A stretch of DNA of 38,806 bases from Aquimarina algiphila. GTDB taxonomy: Bacteria; Bacteroidota; Bacteroidia; Flavobacteriales; Flavobacteriaceae. The notes beneath the pieces were generated by a model, which saw only the letters and a program-made list of their open reading frames with translations, searched no databases and was not told the origin of the DNA. The stretch lies in the NCBI RefSeq assembly GCF_007489275.1, contig NZ_VLNR01000065.1:1-38806 (forward strand). The letters run 5' to 3'. Shown piece by piece: positions 8,201 through 15,891 of this stretch (position 1 is its first letter; each line of letters starts with the position of its first letter). The translations under genes were made by a program, and so were the position numbers.

Positions 8201-8689
8201 AAAAATCACTACCGGTATGGCAGCATATCTCAAGTATTTGATGTTTTTCTTAAAATTAATAGCCAATTTAAATGGAATTGGTCTTAATTCACTAGATTTT
8301 TGTTCAATACTCGCCAACAGTAACGACGATGAAGATTCATTCTCACTAAGCTGAAGAAGATTAAGAAGTCTATCACTAACCTCTGGAAAATGATCACCTA
8401 TTATTCCCGATGCTTTTTCATAATCTATCCCTTTAGTCAATCTAAATAATCTAGCCAATGGTACAAGTATAAACCTAACAAATAAGCTAAGCTCTACCCC
8501 TACAAATAGCCAAAATAATATGGTCCTGCCCAAACTGCTTAACCATAAAAAGTTCTCTATCAATAGAGTCATTAAAAAATAAAGAACACCTATTGAGAAA
8601 AAAAGGATAATACCTCGTATCAGTTCATTAACATAATATTTCTTTATAAACCTTTCTAATTTTTCTCTTATGAATTGAAAATTCTCCAT
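5285..8689 (-). CDS. DUF4175-type large membrane protein with coiled coil and Gly/Lys/Glu-rich linker
   Basis: The protein is 1134 aa. Two membrane helices lie at about 24-44 and 55-78, and a third at about 147-168 before a large non-cytoplasmic beta-rich region. A long charged coiled coil covers about 490-700, and a polar segment with MQMNMAGGEQQQEDMEMLRQI follows. A low-complexity stretch (about 923-994) is made almost only of G, K, E and N. A helical C-terminus ends in RQVLPLRQNYKQKVQEYFNKDND. This layout is that of the DUF4175 family common in Bacteroidota, whose function is unknown to me. It is the first gene of the minus-strand block and overlaps ybeY by 8 bp. The low-complexity stretch creates long misleading frames on both strands (5707-5953), which are not genes. 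Confidence 0.8.
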   Translation of the reverse strand: MENFQFIREKLERFIKKYYVNELIRGIILFFSIGVLYFLMTLLIENFLWLSSLGRTILFWLFVGVELSLFVRFILVPLARLFRLTKGIDYEKASGIIGDHFPEVSDRLLNLLQLSENESSSSLLLASIEQKSSELRPIPFKLAINFKKNIKYLRYAAIPVVIFLILFAFNKTSWISDSYDRVVNYQVAYEPPAPFRFFIVNNDLNAFENKDFVVRVRTTGDVIPDNATITYNDEVYFLKNTGVGEFEYTFIQPKQSLEFVISANDVNSIPYNLSVVPIPALLNFEMKLDYPGYTRKKDEILKSSGNATIPEGTKVDWIVHTRNTNRVELKTKDSIVSLLKEGTSFSYQKRIYANLDYEITTSNQNVEHYDNLAFNLNVVKDQYPELNLKSEKDTVDNQTIYFFGRISDDYGLSKLRMVYYDAENATDKKIKNLDINQSVFDEFIYAFPAEIDLKEGVNYEFYFEVFDNDAIHNYKSTKSQVFNFRQLTKDEKENSLLQKQNEAISGLNKSLDKFKEQEKVLKSLSKTQKEKKRLDFNDKKKLEDFLKRQKQQEKMMQDFSKKLKDNLEQFEKKEEEEPFKDALKERLERNEEKLKKNEKLLEEIERLADKIQKEELTKKLEELGKENKNLKKNLEQLLELTKRYYVIEKHEKLTNELNELSKKQEELSEKKDEENTKEKQEEINKEFEEFQKQMDELRKENEGLKKPMNLDQKKEDENDIKEEQQKASDNLEKQNKPEAKNNQKSAAQKMKQMSNGMKMQMNMAGGEQQQEDMEMLRQILDNLVDFSIAQEGLMKEFKGINMDNPSYSTKLRRQSVLRENFIHVDDSLYALALRTPQITESVTQKLTDIEFNIDKSLERLAENQVVQGSANQQYTVTGSNDLAYLLSRTLDQMQNSMSASGSKGKSGKNEFQLPDIIKKQQELNEKMGEGTEKGKKEGEKKGEEKGEGKKGEGKEGKGENGEQNKGEGNGNKQGENGKKKNGNGENGEGESEQLREDLNGELYEIYKQQQELRNALQDKIKEEGIGDKKGSALLKKMEQVEQELLERGFNEKTLGKMLDLKHELLKLEDATLEQGEEEKRESKTNQVQFGNQEASQLEKAKQYFNTTEILNRQVLPLRQNYKQKVQEYFNKDND

Positions 8690-8790
8690 ATTTTAAGCCT
8701 TCATTATGCATTAACCTCTAAATCTACAATTTTATTTTCAATAGAATTGTTATATTTATGATAATTCAACCTCCTAGAATATAAGTTGTT

Positions 8791-9837
8791 ATGAAGGATC
8801 TTAAATACATGTGTGCCTATACCATACCACTTATGGCAATACTTGGTCTTTGGCTACAAGGTATTTATACTTATTTAACTCCTATCTATGCCTTTGGATT
8901 TATCCCCTTACTAGAATTATTTACGCATTCATCCACTAAAAACTTAGATCAAAAAACTAAAACATCCACTCTCAAAAAAAAGATTTTTGATTGGATGCTT
9001 TATCTTAATCTTCCCATCGTTTATTCTATTTTAGGAATCACGTTATATGTAACATCAAAAACGTCATTTGAAACTTATGAAATCATGGGAATAATTATTT
9101 CTACCGGTATAGTTTTTGGTACAAATGGTATAAATGTAGGACATGAATTAGGACATCGATTTACCAAGGAACGTTTTCTCGGTAAAGCCCTTTTATTACC
9201 TTCTCTATATATGCATTTTTATATAGAACATAATTTTGGTCATCATCAAAAAGTGGCAACAATAGATGATCCTGCCACCGCAAAATATAATCACCCTGTT
9301 TATCTATTTTGGATAACATCTGCAATTGGTCAATATATTGGAGCCTGGAAGATATAATTAGATCAATTGAAAAAAAATAAACGATCTTTCTTTTCTACCA
9401 AAAATGATATGTTTTGGTATCTAATTATAACTTCTATCTATCTTGCACTTATATTTTATTTTTTCAAAAGCTTTGGTTTACAAATTGCAATACTAAGTGG
9501 GATTGTTGGGTTTCTGCTTTTAGAAACTATCAACTATATAGAACACTATGGTTTAAAACGGATTAAAACATCTTCTGGTCGTTATGAGAGAGTTAGAGAA
9601 ATTCACTCATGGAACTCTAATCATACTTTAGGTAGAATTATGTTATATGAACTTACACGTCATAGTGATCACCATCACAGAGCATCCAAAAAATATCAAA
9701 CCCTAGATCATCATAATCAAAGTCCACAATTACCTTTTGGATATCCCACATCTATGGTTTTGTCACTACTCCCTCCTATATGGTTTTTGATTATGAATAA
9801 ACGTGTTCCACGTGAAATGAAAACTATTAGAAAGTAA
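8791..9837 (+). pseudogene. AlkB-type alkane 1-monooxygenase interrupted by an in-frame stop
   Basis: A single frame of 348 codons encodes a membrane di-iron alkane hydroxylase but carries TAA at codon 189 (9355-9357). The frame after the stop continues unchanged: AWKI, stop, LDQLKKNKRSFF. Family members usually have Glu at this point, so one G-to-T change (GAA to TAA) explains the break. The histidine boxes of the family are intact on both sides: GHELGH (about residues 117-122) and EHNFGHH before the stop, NYIEHYG and LTRHSDHHH after it. Multiple hydrophobic helices are present. The enzyme would hydroxylate medium-chain n-alkanes with rubredoxin as electron donor. The second half could start only from a TTG at 9367, and a fragment lacking half the metal ligands should be inactive. 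A sequencing error cannot be excluded. No rubredoxin gene is near. Confidence 0.88.
9804..9819. other. Degenerate parS-like site in the alkB-type gene
   Basis: TGTTCCACGTGAAATG has the parS left half and CACGTG centre but differs from GTTCCACGTGGAAC at two core positions. It encodes VPREM near the C-terminus of the broken alkane monooxygenase. It lies 4.9 kb from parS site 4. It may be a weak ParB site or chance. Confidence 0.45.
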
Positions 9838-9895
9838 GTAATAAAACAAATATCTACTTATCACAAAATTCATTTTAATAGCCTATTTAAGATCG

Positions 9896-9903
9896 TATCT
9901 TTG
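9896..9903 (+). promoter_or_regulatory. Putative -7 element of gltX
   Basis: TATCTTTG matches the Bacteroidota -7 consensus TAnnTTTG and ends 20 bp before the gltX ATG. No clear -33 TTTG is seen at the expected spacing. Confidence 0.5.
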
Positions 9904-9923
9904 TAGTTTTAAAACACATCATC

Positions 9924-11435
9924 ATGACACAAGATATTAGGGTACGTTTTGCACCAAGTCCAACCGGACCCTTACATATAGGAGGTGTAAGAACCGCACT
10001 GTTTAACTACCTTTTTGCAAAACAAAATAAAGGAACATTTATACTTAGAATTGAAGATACAGATCAAAACCGATATGTTCCTGGTGCAGAAGAATATATT
10101 AAAAATGCACTTGATTGGTGTAATATTCCATTTGATGAAGGACCAGGAAAAGACGGAGGGTTTGGGCCTTATAAACAAAGTGAGCGCAAAGATTTATATA
10201 GACAATACGCAGATGAATTAATAAAAAATGGATCTGCATATTATGCTTTTGACACTACCGAAACTTTAGACGCTCATAGAAAAGATCATGAAGCCAAAGG
10301 AAAAACATTTATCTATAACTGGCATAATCGAGAAAAACTAAACAATTCATTGTCTCTTACACCAGATGAAGTTAATTCGAAACTAAGTTCTGGTAATCCT
10401 TTTGTTATAAGATTTAAATCACCACAAGATGAGACACTTCATCTTACCGATGAGATCCGTGGCGACATAAAAATTGACACAAATATCCTTGACGATAAAA
10501 TACTTTTTAAAAGTGACGGCATGCCCACCTATCACCTTGCTAATATCGTTGATGATCATTTAATGAAAATCAGTCATGTTATACGTGGTGAAGAATGGCT
10601 ACCCTCTATGGCATTGCATGTATTATTATATAGAGCTCTTGGGTGGAATGCTCCAAAATTTGCTCATCTACCTTTAATACTAAAACCCATAGGTAAAGGA
10701 AAGCTGAGTAAACGAGATGGAGACAAATTAGGTTTCCCAGTATTTCCATTGCAATGGGAAGATCCAAAAACACAAGACATTTCTTCAGGATACAAAGAAG
10801 ATGGATATTTACCGGAAGCTGTAGTAAACATGTTAGCCTTTTTAGGTTGGAATCCAGGAACAGAGCAAGAACTATTTTCTTTAGAAGAACTAATTGAAAA
10901 GTTTGATTTAAAACGTGTTAATAAAGCAGGAGCCAAATTTGATCCAGAAAAAACAAAATGGTTCCAACAACAACATTTACAAAAAATGGATAACACCATA
11001 CTATCCAAACAATTTGAAACTCTGCTCTCTGATAAAAATATAACCACAGCATTAGATTTAAATACTATCATTACCACTGTAAAAGAACGTGCTACATTTA
11101 TCAATGATTTATGGAGTTTGACTCAATTTTACTTTTTGTCTCCAAGTGAATATGATGAAAAAGCCGTTAAAAAAGCTTGGAAAGAAGACACTCCTATCCT
11201 TATGCACGAGCTAACAAGAATCCTTAATGATATTACAGATTTTTCTGAAAATAATATTTCTTCTATTGTAAAAGGATGGATTACAGGCAAAGAAATAGGT
11301 TTTGGAAAGATTATGATGCCTTTACGAATTGCACTAGTCGGTTCACTACAAGGGCCAGACTTATTTCAGATCGCTGCACTTATTGGTAAAACAGAAACTA
11401 TCAAACGTATAGAAAATGCTATAGAAATAAATTAA
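9924..11435 (+). CDS. gltX: Glutamate--tRNA ligase
   Basis: This 503-aa class I aminoacyl-tRNA synthetase has the HIGH-equivalent PSPTGPLHIGG at residues 11-21 and the KMSKS-equivalent KLSKRDG at about 259-265. RIEDTDQNRYVPGAEEYI and MPTYHLANIVDDHLMKISHVIRGEEWLPS are classic GluRS segments, and the C-terminal helical anticodon-binding domain is complete. It charges tRNA-Glu. An AsnRS or tRNA-dependent route for Gln is not implied, because a separate glnS is present in this window. The start ATG at 9924 gives the expected MTQDIRVRFAPSPTG. A strong terminator follows at 11458. It is the only clearly intact gene in the first part of the plus-strand block. Confidence 0.97.
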   Translation: MTQDIRVRFAPSPTGPLHIGGVRTALFNYLFAKQNKGTFILRIEDTDQNRYVPGAEEYIKNALDWCNIPFDEGPGKDGGFGPYKQSERKDLYRQYADELIKNGSAYYAFDTTETLDAHRKDHEAKGKTFIYNWHNREKLNNSLSLTPDEVNSKLSSGNPFVIRFKSPQDETLHLTDEIRGDIKIDTNILDDKILFKSDGMPTYHLANIVDDHLMKISHVIRGEEWLPSMALHVLLYRALGWNAPKFAHLPLILKPIGKGKLSKRDGDKLGFPVFPLQWEDPKTQDISSGYKEDGYLPEAVVNMLAFLGWNPGTEQELFSLEELIEKFDLKRVNKAGAKFDPEKTKWFQQQHLQKMDNTILSKQFETLLSDKNITTALDLNTIITTVKERATFINDLWSLTQFYFLSPSEYDEKAVKKAWKEDTPILMHELTRILNDITDFSENNISSIVKGWITGKEIGFGKIMMPLRIALVGSLQGPDLFQIAALIGKTETIKRIENAIEIN

Positions 11436-11457
11436 AAATCTATATAAAAAATTTAAG

Positions 11458-11496
11458 AAAACACCATTATTACTAACTGTAATAATGGTGTTTTTC
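11458..11496 (+). terminator. Rho-independent terminator of gltX
   Basis: A 13-bp perfect stem, ACACCATTATTAC (11461-11473) with its complement (11479-11491), has a 5-base loop and is followed by a T-run. It begins 23 bp after the gltX stop. Confidence 0.92.
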
Positions 11497-11565
11497 GTTA
11501 TACAGGGTGTAACATATTCATAAAAAAAGCTACACATTAATAAGCACTATTTTAATTTATAAACT

Positions 11566-11733
11566 ATGGGGAAACAATTTAAAGTAATTAAGGTATCTGA
11601 AACCTGGTCAATAGAGAAATTAAGAAAAAAAGTCGAAGATGCTTTAAATAAATCTTCTAAAGAAGGTTGGGAAATCATTGATATAACATATGTCGCTAAT
11701 TTATATACAGCCATGATAACTATATCAAAATAA
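11566..11733 (+). CDS. DUF4177-like small protein
   Basis: An ATG-started frame of 55 codons encodes MGKQFKVIKVSETW, then a charged helix KLRKKVEDALNKSSKEGWEIIDI and a strand TYVANLYTAMITISK. The strand-helix-strand order and the EGWEIIDI motif (about residues 33-40) resemble DUF4177-type small proteins, whose function is unknown. It has its own space between the gltX terminator and the SPFH gene, 68 bp upstream of the latter. The opposite strand is also open here, but its translation has no recognisable content. The lack of a clear promoter motif keeps confidence moderate. Confidence 0.65.
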   Translation: MGKQFKVIKVSETWSIEKLRKKVEDALNKSSKEGWEIIDITYVANLYTAMITISK

Positions 11734-11801
11734 AAAACATTCATCTATTATTTATTAGTAACTTGATTAGCAATTAACTTTTAACACTTAAACATAAAAT
11801 A

Positions 11802-12746
11802 ATGAGTCTATATTTAATTCCATTGGTGATTTTCGGATTTATCATTCTGATATCCGGTATTTTTACCGTGAAACAGCAAACTTCAGCAGTTGTAGAGAGA
11901 TTTGGTAAATTCTTGAGTTTTAGAAACTCAGGATTACATTTTAAAATCCCAGTCTTTGATCGTATTGCGGGGCGTATTAATCTTAAAATTCAACAACTAG
12001 ATGTATTAGTAGAAACCAAAACCAAAGATGATGTATTTGTTCGTCTTAAAATTTCTGTACAATTTCAGGTAATCAAAGAAAAGGTTTACGATGCATTTTA
12101 TAAATTAGAAAACCCACATGATCAAATTACTTCCTACGTATTTGATGTCGTACGTGCAGAAGTACCTAAAATGAAACTTGATGATGTTTTTGAACGCAAA
12201 GATGATATTGCAATTGCAGTAAAACAAGAACTAAATGAAGCTATGGTTAATTATGGTTATGACATCATAAAAACTCTAGTAACCGATATAGACCCTGATC
12301 TACAGGTAAAAGAAGCTATGAACAGAATTAACGCTGCCGAAAGAGAGAAAGTAGCCGCAGAATATGAAGCAGAAGCAGAAAGAATCAAAATTGTTGCCAA
12401 GGCACGAGCAGAAGCAGAAAGTAAAAGATTACAAGGTCAAGGTATTGCAGACCAAAGAAGAGAAATAGCTCGTGGTTTAGAAGAAAGTGTTGATGTTTTA
12501 AATAATGTGGGTATCAATTCCCAAGAAGCATCTGCTTTAATTGTAGTAACACAACATTATGATACATTACAATCAATAGGTGAAGAAACAAATAGTAATT
12601 TAATTCTTCTTCCAAATTCTCCACAGGCAGGTAGTGATATGTTAAATAATATGATTGCATCATTCACAGCATCAAATCAAATTGGTGAAGAGATGAAAAA
12701 ACAAAATGCAAAAAAAGGTATTAGGAAAAAACCTGATAACGAATAA
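11802..12746 (+). CDS. SPFH/band-7 (stomatin-like) membrane protein
   Basis: This 314-aa protein has an N-terminal membrane helix (about 2-22) followed by the SPFH domain opening FTVKQQTSAVVERFGKF. It continues with DRIAGRINLKIQQLDVLVETKTKDDVFVRLKISVQFQV and the conserved VRAEVPKMKLDDVFERKDDIA. A coiled-coil region rich in A and E (about 180-225, AEREKVAAEYEAEAERIK) drives oligomerisation in the family. The tail is polar and basic. Such proteins build ring or microdomain scaffolds in membranes and often control proteases. No NfeD-type partner gene is adjacent. It is a single-gene unit closed by a terminator at 12770. Confidence 0.93.
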   Translation: MSLYLIPLVIFGFIILISGIFTVKQQTSAVVERFGKFLSFRNSGLHFKIPVFDRIAGRINLKIQQLDVLVETKTKDDVFVRLKISVQFQVIKEKVYDAFYKLENPHDQITSYVFDVVRAEVPKMKLDDVFERKDDIAIAVKQELNEAMVNYGYDIIKTLVTDIDPDLQVKEAMNRINAAEREKVAAEYEAEAERIKIVAKARAEAESKRLQGQGIADQRREIARGLEESVDVLNNVGINSQEASALIVVTQHYDTLQSIGEETNSNLILLPNSPQAGSDMLNNMIASFTASNQIGEEMKKQNAKKGIRKKPDNE

Positions 12747-12769
12747 TTGAAATACAAATTGAATCTTAT

Positions 12770-12803
12770 AACCCGATCATATTTTTTGATTGGGTTATTT
12801 TTT
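12770..12803 (+). terminator. Rho-independent terminator of the SPFH gene
   Basis: The stem AACCCGATCA (12770-12779) pairs with TGATTGGGTT (12787-12796), with one G-U pair, then T-rich sequence. It starts 23 bp after the stop codon. Confidence 0.85.
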
Positions 12804-13200
12804 ATCTAGAAACTTAAAATTTTAGTGTATTCTATAAAAAACTCAAAATAAAGCGTTCTAAGAATGTTTCTACAACAAAACAGTAATCTTATATTACTAT
12901 TGTTTTATTTGCTTTTATATCCTTTTATATAAACTCATTTTTAATAGTTATCATTTATTAAAAATACAATATTTATAATAATTTCTTATATATAAAAATT
13001 AACACAATTCTATATCAATAAATGAAAAATTATTTAACACGTTTATCCTTTATCATCATTTCTTATAGAATAGATAAATATCATCAATATTATAAATTAC
13101 ACATTTGTTATACATAATAGATAATTCATTCTACATTACAAAACATCAGAAATAGAACAAATATCATATTATCAGTAATTTTAATTTATAACATCCCGTT
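12804..13200. other. AT-rich intergenic region before the GH16 gene
   Basis: About 400 bp without a coding frame that I can support. An imperfect inverted repeat (12877-12906, AAAACAGTAAT with ATTAC..TGTTTT) is the only structure I noticed. No clear TAnnTTTG element precedes the glycanase. Such long leaders before secreted glycanases often hold inducible promoters, but nothing here proves that. Confidence 0.5.
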
Positions 13201-15146
13201 TTGAAAAAAATTACTTTAGTAATAACACTTCTATTTATACATTTCTTGTCATTTGCTCAACCTCCTATCCCACCTAGTGGTTATCGATGGGTATTGTTTG
13301 ATCAATATTCTGACGAATTTAATGGTAACACCCTAAATATGTATAAATGGAGGGATTCATTCGAGGGGTGGCAAGGACGAGTTCCAGCAAAATTTGATCC
13401 TTCAACAATTTCACTACAAGATGGGAATATGCAAATCAGAAACAAAAAACTAACAGTACCAGATGGACAATATACTATCGCAGGAGGTGCTGTTCAATCT
13501 CTGCAACAAACTGCACATTTCGGTTATTATGAATGTAAATTTAAAGCTTCAAAAATTCCTATGTCTACCACTTTTTGGATGTCTAATGACAAAAAAAATA
13601 TTCTAGAATCTACCAAACTTACTCCAGATTGCGAAAAGGATAAATGGAGCCAGGAATTAGATATTATCGAAAGCGTTGGAGGTGATTTCAATCAACCCTG
13701 GGCTTCTGGATTTAGAACCAAAATGAATTTTAATACACACTATCGTTATGTAGACTGTAATGGAGCTCCAGAAGTATTTTACTCTGCAGGAAACAATGCC
13801 ATAGAAGGAAATGGTATGCAAGCTAATGCAAATCTCGTAGGTGGAGAATCATGGGAAGATTTTCATACTTATGGCTGTTATTGGAAAGATGCTAAAACAT
13901 TTGACTTCTATGTAGATAGTGCATACGCCGGGACTGTCATTGCAAGAACAGACGTGGTAGACACACCATTTTCTGAGCCAATGGGCATTAATATGGTTAC
14001 TGAAACCTATACTTTTGCTCAACCATATCCTTCTGATGCACAACTAGCAGATAATTCTATCAATACTTCATATTATGATTGGATACGTTCATATCGATTA
14101 TTTCCTATAGATCAAGCAGAACCCTTGCCTTCAAATAATATCATAGAAAATAACGGGGGTTTTGAAAAAGGTAATTTAATTGAATGGAGTGGTTGGAGTG
14201 AAGCAATTAGAGAAGTTGTTAGCACAAATACATTTGAAGGAAAATACGCTGCGCATATCAAAGGTACTGGCGCTTATGAACGTGTAGTTTCTCTAAAACC
14301 AAATACCAATTATACCCTTACGGCTCAAGCTAAAGTAATTAGCGGATCTATAAACTTTGGAATTAAAGAAAATGCGGCTAGTAATGTAGCCATTGCTAGT
14401 AAAAATCTAACTAATACAGAATATACCAAAAGCTCATTAGAATTTAATACAGGAAACAAAACTAACTTAAAATTTTTTTTCTATGCTCCGTCAGACGTTG
14501 ACGAAGCTTTTGCAGACAACTTTAAACTAATTGAAAACACAGTAAATACAACAGAAATCGTAGAAGTATTTGAAGAAAGCTTACAATTTCTTAAAGATCC
14601 CGTATTAGATAATCAAAAAAAAGAAATTACCATTTCATATCTTTATAAAGCTAATCAAAACAGAGAATTCAAATTTCGGATCTTAAATGATACAGCAACA
14701 GAAGTTTTTGTTACAGATCTAGTCCTTCTAGAAGGGTATGGTCAAAATCAAGTCACTATATCTTTAAATAATCAATTACCAAAAGGATCATATCAAGTTG
14801 TTGCTGATATTCGACCTATTGGGGGATACAATGATCAAATTATTACACAAACAAATACTGTAATATTGCTCTAGAAACTCCCACAGATATCCAAATAGTA
14901 GAGGATATTATTGATGTAAAAATGTATCCAAATCCAGCTGGATTAGAAGCAAGTTTTATAACCAAAGGATTGGATGACCCTACCTATATAAATATTTATG
15001 ATATTCAGGGTAAACTTCAATATACAGACCAGATTCAAAATCAAGAAATGACCCTGAATACAGGTAGTATTCTATCAAGCAGAATATATCTTGTTGTCTT
15101 CCAAAATGGTACCTATAAAAATTCAAAAAAACTAACTATAAAATAA
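13201..15146 (+). pseudogene. GH16 glycanase (agarase/porphyranase-like) with T9SS sorting domain, split by a frameshift
   Basis: The first frame (13201-14874, 557 codons) has a signal peptide ending near LSFAQ (residue 20). A GH16 catalytic domain (about 25-300) carries ExDxxE in WSQELDIIESVGG: nucleophile E152, D154, acid/base E157. A carbohydrate-binding-like beta-sandwich (about 314-445) and another beta domain (450-557) follow. The frame stops at TAG 14872-14874. The next frame, open from 14835, continues NIALETPTDIQIVEDIIDVK and then MYPNPAG with a T9SS type A sorting domain ending KKLTIK at 15146. One base lost between 14835 and 14874, perhaps in the A-tract at 14862, restores a protein of about 648 aa. 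As written, the enzyme lacks its secretion signal to the outer membrane. Agar-type substrate is inferred from IPPSGYRWVL and DWIRSYRLF, and is not certain. The start codon is TTG, with no ATG near. Confidence 0.85.
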
Positions 15147-15210
15147 CAATTTATAAGTCCATTCGTTCTAAAATTAGTGTACCTTAAGTTTTTAATACTT
15201 AAAAGAATAG

Positions 15211-15218
15211 TACCTTTG
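15211..15218 (+). promoter_or_regulatory. Putative -7 element of the small secreted protein gene
   Basis: TACCTTTG matches TAnnTTTG about 96 bp upstream of the ATG at 15314. A small inverted repeat (TTAAGT with ACTTAA, 15184-15202) lies just upstream, where the -33 region would be. It may be an operator, or chance in AT-rich DNA. Confidence 0.45.
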
Positions 15219-15313
15219 TTAACAAAATATATCTAATATATTTATATAAACACCTTATAATAAGTAAAATAAGTATATTATTAATTTTGAAGTATAACTA
15301 TAAAAAAGAACAG

Positions 15314-15823
15314 ATGAAACATTATATTATTATTTTCCTTTTTGTTACAGGAAGTGTTTTTTCTCAAAACATAGATACCTTAAAGGAATTTGCTTTAAGA
15401 GATGCAAAAGCTACCTCCCAGGCTTCACTTGATCGCAATTTAAGTAACATCCTAAAACATACTCATCCAAAGATTCTAAAAACGTATGGCCAGGAAAATC
15501 TTATGGAAACTATGGATGAAATTTTTAAAACCATGGATGCTCAAAAAATAAAAATAGTTAGTTCTGAAGCAGATGAAATAACTGATATCAAAAAAGAAAA
15601 TAACGAATATAGATGTTTGGTAAAAAATACTATTAAAATGGATTTTAATGGAAGGTTTGTAACCTTAAAAAGTTCATTATTTGGGTTTTATGATAAAAAG
15701 AAATCACAATGGTATTTTGTAGAATCTAACAAGCTTCTGGATGATCCTGAAACCAAAAAATTGTTCCCGAGATTTAAAACCGATATTGAAATTCCATTAG
15801 ATGAACATATCGCAGATAATTAA
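15314..15823 (+). CDS. Secreted protein of unknown function
   Basis: I choose ATG at 15314 (169 aa), because it gives a clean signal peptide, MKHYIIIFLFVTGSVFSQ, cleaved before NIDTL. An upstream TTG at 15287 would add nine charged residues in front of it. The mature part is alpha/beta with a repeated Lys-rich helix (AKATSQASLDRNLSNILKHTHPK), then strands (EYRCLVKNTIKMDFNGRFVTLKSSLFGFYDKKKSQWYFVESNKL), a layout reminiscent of NTF2-like folds. I do not recognise the family. It follows the broken GH16 gene and ends at a bidirectional terminator shared with glnS. Confidence 0.7.
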   Translation: MKHYIIIFLFVTGSVFSQNIDTLKEFALRDAKATSQASLDRNLSNILKHTHPKILKTYGQENLMETMDEIFKTMDAQKIKIVSSEADEITDIKKENNEYRCLVKNTIKMDFNGRFVTLKSSLFGFYDKKKSQWYFVESNKLLDDPETKKLFPRFKTDIEIPLDEHIADN

Positions 15824-15847
15824 TCCAGCGATTACTTCTTAATTCAT

Positions 15848-15890
15848 AAAATACCCCTTATTAAATAGATTATTTAATAAGGGGTATTTT
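15848..15890. terminator. Bidirectional terminator between convergent genes
   Basis: A 20-bp stem (15848-15867 with 15871-15890, including ATACCCCTTATT) has a 3-base loop and sits between the plus-strand secreted protein and minus-strand glnS. A-rich and T-rich flanks on both sides allow termination in either direction. The glnS stop codon begins at 15892, right beside the stem. Confidence 0.9.
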
Positions 15891-15891
15891 A

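Noticed and set aside
11547..11744. 65-codon minus-strand frame overlapping the small DUF4177-like gene
   Set aside because: The plus-strand frame gives a protein with a strand-helix-strand layout and the EGWEIIDI motif; the minus-strand product has no recognisable content.
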